Below, piece by piece: positions 23,880-25,522 of a DNA stretch of 25,522 bases. The DNA lies in assembly GCA_900769955.1 (NCBI GenBank), contig CAAGIP010000200.1, positions 1-25,522 on the forward strand. The letters run 5' to 3'. Within the stretch, counting starts at the first letter, position 1; every line of letters starts with the position of its first letter. The position numbers were made by a program, and so were the translations under genes. The notes under the pieces are model-generated. The model saw nothing but the letters and a program-made list of their open reading frames with translations, was not told where the DNA came from and made no database searches. This stretch comes from Spirochaetia bacterium. Lineage in GTDB: Bacteria > Spirochaetota > Spirochaetia > Sphaerochaetales > Sphaerochaetaceae.

Positions 23880-25277
23880 TCATGTAAATGCATAGTTATA
23901 GACTGTCTCGCCATATGCCTTGAGGGCAAGGAGTATGAGTTTCTCCTTACCTGTCACACTCCGGCTTGAGAGCTTTTCCTCTATGTTTCTCATGTATGTG
24001 TAGTAATCGATTCCGGTGCCCAGGGGCTGGAGGATGCGCGTCGCGCAGTAGTTCTTCCAGAGCGCCTTCTGCTCATCGGTGAGAAACTGGGGCCAGTTCC
24101 TGCCCATCTGCCTGAATAATAGCTCATGGTACTTGTTCTGGTCGAAGATCAGGTTCTTGTAGAGCTTGTCGGCAGGCTTCGTGTTCTGCAGAATCGAGAG
24201 ATTGAGCGTGTCACGCTTTGACGTGAATACGTCATCATAGAGCCTGAGTTCAGGATCGGAAGCTTCATTCCTGAACTCTCCCGCACTTTCGGCAAAGCGC
24301 CTGATGAGCGTTTCATCCTTTCTTATGATATCCAGGTTCCTGTCCACCGTTGACTGCGATATTCCAAGGCGCTCCGTTCTGCCCGGTTTCTTCAGGACCT
24401 GCATGGGTGCAAGGTAAGGAGCCTTGTTAAGCGCAAAGCGTACCATGCCGTCTATGCGGAACATCTCATCGCCGGAGGCTTCCCTAAGAGCGGAAGCATC
24501 CTTCGTAAGGTCAAAGGCATAGACAGTATTGTCCTTGATGAAGATCGGGGCAACGGGTCTTGTGCACCCGCGCTCCGACGTGAAGCCGACCGATGTCAGC
24601 AGGACAGGCGTGTGGTTCTGGATATCCACAAGCTTCTTCACTTCGTTCTTCGTGTGGATCCTGTAATACCATGCATAAAGATCGGGATGCTTTGTCCTGA
24701 TGAGTTTTGTCACGTTTATTGTTGCATAGACATCGACCATAGCATCGTGTGCTCCCACCTGCTCGATTCCATTATCCTCTGTGAGGTGCACGAGCTTGAA
24801 TGAAGTGTTGCCGCTTTCGGTCTTATGATTGAAATTAATCCCCTCGGGAGAAAGGTCATGACACGCTCTTACAAGGTTTATGACATCCCACCTTGAACAC
24901 CCGTTTGTGTACTCCCTCCTGTATGGGTCAAAGAGGTTTTTGTAGAGGTCGTTTCTGATGAATTCATCGTCAAAAGCCATGCTGTTGAAGCCTGTGACAG
25001 TGGTGTTTTCCCTCGTGAACTCCTTTAATATGGCTGAGAGGAACTCAACTTCATCAACTCCCTTTTCCATGGCGGTCTGGGGCGTTATGCCCGTAAGCAG
25101 GCATGCGTCTATCGAAGGAAGGTAGTCGGGTGCAGGGCGCTGATAGAGTATCAGCGGCTCCCCGATTATATTGAGGTCGGCATCCGTGCGGATTCCCGCC
25201 ATCTGGGCAATTCTGTCCACCTGCGGGTTCGTGCCGAAGGTCTCGAGGTCATACCAGAAAATAGAAGGTTTCATCAT
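23880..25277 (-). CDS. sbcB: Exodeoxyribonuclease I
   Basis: A 465-residue 3'-5' single-strand DNA exonuclease used in recombination and mismatch repair. DEDDh residues are all visible: D10 and E12 (YDLETFG), D103 (NSMAFDDEF), H177 and D182 (GAHDAMVDV), at nearly the spacing I recall for E. coli ExoI. The C-terminal helical part with the SH3-like region follows; length agrees (about 475 in E. coli). Two ATGs stand in tandem at the start with no Shine-Dalgarno, and the promoter is so close that the message looks leaderless. First gene of the sbcB-prfA-prmC-rel run. Confidence 0.93.
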   Translation of the reverse strand: MMKPSIFWYDLETFGTNPQVDRIAQMAGIRTDADLNIIGEPLILYQRPAPDYLPSIDACLLTGITPQTAMEKGVDEVEFLSAILKEFTRENTTVTGFNSMAFDDEFIRNDLYKNLFDPYRREYTNGCSRWDVINLVRACHDLSPEGINFNHKTESGNTSFKLVHLTEDNGIEQVGAHDAMVDVYATINVTKLIRTKHPDLYAWYYRIHTKNEVKKLVDIQNHTPVLLTSVGFTSERGCTRPVAPIFIKDNTVYAFDLTKDASALREASGDEMFRIDGMVRFALNKAPYLAPMQVLKKPGRTERLGISQSTVDRNLDIIRKDETLIRRFAESAGEFRNEASDPELRLYDDVFTSKRDTLNLSILQNTKPADKLYKNLIFDQNKYHELLFRQMGRNWPQFLTDEQKALWKNYCATRILQPLGTGIDYYTYMRNIEEKLSSRSVTGKEKLILLALKAYGETVYNYAFT

Positions 25278-25283
25278 GGGTTA

Positions 25284-25312
25284 ATATTAACAGATGGATG
25301 GGCATTTGTGAA
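25284..25312 (-). promoter_or_regulatory. Promoter of the sbcB-prfA-prmC-rel operon, apparently leaderless
   Basis: Minus strand: TTCACA (25312-25307), 17-bp spacer, TAATAT (25289-25284). Six bases then separate the -10 box from the sbcB ATG, the same geometry as in front of the hydantoinase gene. Confidence 0.6.
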
Positions 25313-25424
25313 ACGGAGAGTTCAAAATGAGTGCTCATTATCATGGTTTCGGAAAGCTTTTCCGTCATACGTAAGGAGTGTGAAAAATAACGTCATAGTT
25401 AAAAAACATATTAATTTTATTTAA

Positions 25425-25482
25425 AAAACAGCGTGTTAACCGGTTTTTCTGTTTTCAAATATGCAATGAGCTGTGTTACAAT
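25425..25482 (+). promoter_or_regulatory. Promoter and flanking inverted repeat of the last gene
   Basis: TTCAAA (25454-25459), 17-bp spacer, TACAAT (25477-25482). Upstream and touching the -35 box is an inverted repeat AAAACAG (25425-25431) / CTGTTTT (25449-25455) enclosing the palindrome AACCGGTT (25438-25445), a possible operator. Confidence 0.5.
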
Positions 25483-25500
25483 ATCGTTTCAGAGGTGTTT

Positions 25501-25522
25501 ATGCAGGATTCTCGCAAGGAAA
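25501..25522 (+). CDS. Start of an unidentified gene (3' partial)
   Basis: ATG at 25501 with AGAGGTG (25491-25497) as RBS and a good promoter before it. Only seven residues (MQDSRKE) are in the window, so no function can be given. The 223-bp gap to sbcB otherwise holds only regulatory sequence that I can see. Confidence 0.6.

Noticed and set aside
25327..25374. 15-codon open frame (MSAHYHGFGKLFRHT) with GGAG 8 nt upstream between sbcB and the last gene
   Set aside because: Too short to support without conservation data. It has no own terminator or clear leader-peptide character, although three His residues were noted.
1..25522. CRISPR arrays, tRNA or rRNA genes, intact insertion sequences, riboswitches
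   Set aside because: I looked for regularly spaced repeats, cloverleaf or rRNA-like sequence and transposase motifs and saw none beyond the possible IS200/IS605 end noted separately.

Overview
The window looks like a chromosomal segment of a diderm bacterium of moderate GC. My best guess is a spirochaete of the Sphaerochaeta/Treponema sort. The hints are several lipoprotein signals (LISC, LTSC), small outer-membrane-like proteins ending in Phe or Ser, a CBS/DRTGG-type manganese pyrophosphatase and a single long Rel protein. No rRNA or other marker gene is present, so the taxon is inference only. I see no tRNA, rRNA or CRISPR array.

Layout, left to right. (1) 1-1491: 3' part of an ABC exporter gene, closed by a clear terminator. 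(2) 1492-2773: an AT-rich accessory pocket. It holds a possible IS200/IS605-type end hairpin, an inverted-repeat-rich promoter region, and an intact HTH-MNT / HEPN toxin-antitoxin pair. (3) 2839-6777, minus strand: a PLP enzyme of unknown specificity, a threonine synthase homologue and a lipoprotein that looks like a protein tyrosine phosphatase without its catalytic Cys and Arg. A hairpin plus T-run sits directly in front of the threonine synthase ribosome binding site. (4) 6803-7354, minus: a stand-alone DUF3320-like protein. (5) 7432-10797, plus: four genes each overlapping the next by 4 nt (Bcp peroxiredoxin, YaaA, GNAT acetyltransferase, SseB-like protein), apparently an oxidative-stress operon. 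(6) 10842-12212: a hydantoinase/dihydropyrimidinase, probably from a leaderless mRNA. (7) 12280-15752: a HAD phosphatase-cytidine deaminase fusion, a phospholipase D-type lipoprotein and two small exported beta-rich proteins. (8) 15762-17408: a second toxin-antitoxin locus, where the DarG macrodomain antitoxin is intact but only a broken 3' remnant of the DarT toxin remains. (9) rpiB and the CBS-type inorganic pyrophosphatase are divergent. (10) 19565-19867: relic of an AAA_14/DUF4143 ATPase. (11) 25277-19952, minus: sbcB (exonuclease I), prfA, prmC and a bifunctional (p)ppGpp synthetase/hydrolase read as one operon, linking translation termination to the stringent response. (12) The window ends in the first codons of a plus-strand gene with a good promoter and RBS.

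The core genes are ordinary housekeeping. The most interesting material lies between them and in unusual versions of known families: the two toxin-antitoxin loci (one intact, one broken), the pseudo-phosphatase lipoprotein, the HAD-cytidine deaminase fusion, the PLP enzyme with an unusual lysine context, the hairpin in front of thrC, and at least two promoters whose -10 box lies exactly 6 nt before a start codon that lacks a Shine-Dalgarno.
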